Source: Paractinoplanes aksuensis (GTDB taxonomy: Bacteria > Actinomycetota > Actinomycetes > Mycobacteriales > Micromonosporaceae). Taken from it: a stretch of 64,000 nucleotides of DNA. The stretch is taken from positions 124,001-188,000 of the forward strand of contig NZ_JAMYJR010000041.1 in assembly GCF_024137025.1 (NCBI RefSeq), in the 5' to 3' direction. The position numbers were made by a program, and so were the translations under genes. How positions within the stretch are numbered: position 1 is the stretch's first letter; each line of letters starts with the position of its first letter. A model generated the notes under the pieces. It did no database searches, was not told the DNA's origin, and saw only the letters and a list, made by a program, of their open reading frames with translations. Below are positions 63,108-64,000 of this stretch, in pieces.

Positions 63108-64000
63108 GGTCCAACTCCGCTCGGATGTCCTGGAACGCCGTGTAGTTGGCGATCACTTCGAGGCGTCCCATCGGGACCGACTGGATCGCCTCGTCGAAAC
63201 TCAACACGTGCCGGAACGGGATTCCGTTCACTTCGAGTCGTACGGCCAGGTCGAAGGCCCGGTCGCCGGTGATCAGCACCGGGCGGTTGTGCAGGGGTGA
63301 GAAGTCGACGTCGTACAGCCACGACGTGTCGAAACCGTCGGGGTCGCGCGCGTTGATGGAGAGCAGCGTGGGGGCCTGCTCGGCCATGTCGAACGCCTCG
63401 AGCCAGCTGGCCGGGTTCTTGGCCAGCAGGAGCCGGATGTTGCGGCCGTCCCGGTCGACCTGGGCGTAGCGGCCGGCGATCGAGGCGACCGTGGACAGGC
63501 GGGGGAGCGCCTCGATGGCGCGGACCCCGAACTCGGCCGCCACAGCCAGCGCGGTGGCCGCGTTACCGATGTTGACCGTGCCCGGCAGCTGCAGTTTGAC
63601 CAGGTGCCAGTCGCCGCGCGGGTCGACCACACCGTCGTCCTCGACGCGCCACTGGGCGTGCGGGCGGCGCAGCGGGCAGCCGGTGCACCACCAGTCGCCG
63701 TTGGCCCGCTCGATCGGGTGGCCGCTCTCGGGGCAGACGAAGGAGTCGTCGAGCCAGCGCTGGCCGGCGCTGAACCAGGTGATGTGCGAGGAACCGTGGG
63801 CCGCCCAGACCACCATCGGGTCGTCGGCGTTGGCCACCACGGCGACGTCGGGGTGGCCGGCCAGCGCGGTGCGCCACATCTGGGCCATCATCGCGACCTC
63901 TTTGGCCCGGTCGAGCTGGTCGCGGGACAGGTTGAGCAGCGCCACCACGCGCGGGTTGGTCTCGTCGATCACCCGGGCCAGGTAGTGCTCGTCGACCTCG
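63097..64000 (-). CDS. murT: lipid II isoglutaminyl synthase, MurT subunit (N-terminus missing)
   Basis: The C-terminal 300 or so residues of MurT, the Mur-ligase-like subunit that amidates D-glutamate of lipid II with ammonia from GatD. The gene continues past the right end of the window, so the ATP-binding P-loop is not visible. Visible are VVALLNLSRDQLDRAKEV, the four-cysteine zinc ribbon (FVCPESGHPIERANGDWWCT then GCP), KLQLPGTVNIGNAATALA, and the DUF1727 domain (LLLAKNPASWLEAFDM, DVDFSPLHNRPVLITGDRAFD). It is coupled to gatD. Confidence 0.93.
   Translation of the reverse strand, partial: EVDEHYLARVIDETNPRVVALLNLSRDQLDRAKEVAMMAQMWRTALAGHPDVAVVANADDPMVVWAAHGSSHITWFSAGQRWLDDSFVCPESGHPIERANGDWWCTGCPLRRPHAQWRVEDDGVVDPRGDWHLVKLQLPGTVNIGNAATALAVAAEFGVRAIEALPRLSTVASIAGRYAQVDRDGRNIRLLLAKNPASWLEAFDMAEQAPTLLSINARDPDGFDTSWLYDVDFSPLHNRPVLITGDRAFDLAVRLEVNGIPFRHVLSFDEAIQSVPMGRLEVIANYTAFQDIRAELDRVN

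Overview
The window is chromosomal DNA from a high-GC actinobacterium. GC-rich third codon positions, frequent GTG and TTG starts, leaderless-looking genes, mycothiol-type enzymes, a PASTA kinase and the MurT/GatD pair all point that way. Gene content and repeat style look most like Micromonosporaceae (Actinoplanes or a relative); this is an inference from family resemblance, not a database match. No rRNA, tRNA, CRISPR array, prophage or complete insertion sequence was seen. About 56 protein genes and one short leader peptide are supported; the first (DUF429) and last (murT) are cut by the window ends.

Layout. 0-5.5 kb: DUF429 fragment, secreted GH18 chitinase, class II DAHP synthase, threonine aldolase, Nudix hydrolase, thymidine kinase. 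5.5-7.6 kb: MarR regulator and a drug-efflux-type MFS transporter with palindromic operators. 7.8-16.3 kb: CDP-alcohol phosphatidyltransferase, metF, polyprenyl diphosphate synthase, an Rv2175c-like DNA-binding protein, an orphan membrane protein, a PknL-type kinase with four PASTA repeats, an AP-endonuclease-like TIM barrel, and a small HTH regulator with an MFS transporter. The metF-like/idsA/Rv2175c/pknL/aroG group matches the mycobacterial gene neighbourhood as I recall it. 16.6-24.7 kb: FAD monooxygenase with divergent TetR; sdhCAB with divergent LysR; two MITE-like palindromes flanking a mycothiol-dependent isomerase-type gene; a methyltransferase. 24.9-33 kb: a chimeric binding-protein/VWA protein, then a tightly overlapping seven-gene operon read leftward: ferric-reductase-like flavocytochrome, YbaK deacylase, CrtA-like monooxygenase, GNAT, CruF-like, CruG-like glycosyltransferase, CrtI-like desaturase. 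33-37.7 kb: SDR with a divergent MarR-GNAT fusion regulator, a NarL-type two-component system, and a zinc-free alcohol dehydrogenase.

37.7-45 kb: an SOS-controlled mutagenic polymerase cassette. A near-perfect LexA box and a long, highly structured leader precede a HEPN-domain gene, imuA', imuB and dnaE2. 45-50.3 kb: an SSI-type protease inhibitor, methyltransferase, phosphodiesterase, a second translesion polymerase (DinB), DUF3040 and a STAS protein. 50.4-55.2 kb: the moxR-DUF58-transglutaminase operon. 55.5-58.4 kb: a secreted M36 (fungalysin) metalloprotease. 58.4-61.4 kb: leuS preceded by a 16-residue leader peptide with three consecutive leucine codons and a terminator, i.e. an apparent leucine attenuator. 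61.6-64 kb: a TVP38/VTT membrane protein, gatD and murT (lipid II amidation).

Recurring themes are convergent or gene-end minisatellites (five loci with 14, 29, 30, 38 and 50 bp periods), several palindromic operators lying between a regulator and its probable target, and large perfect inverted repeats in intergenic DNA. The strongest candidates for new biology are the leuS leucine attenuator, the structured SOS leader plus HEPN gene of the mutasome operon, the carotenoid operon that pairs a CrtA-like oxygenase with a flavocytochrome, and the TA-flanked MITE pair.
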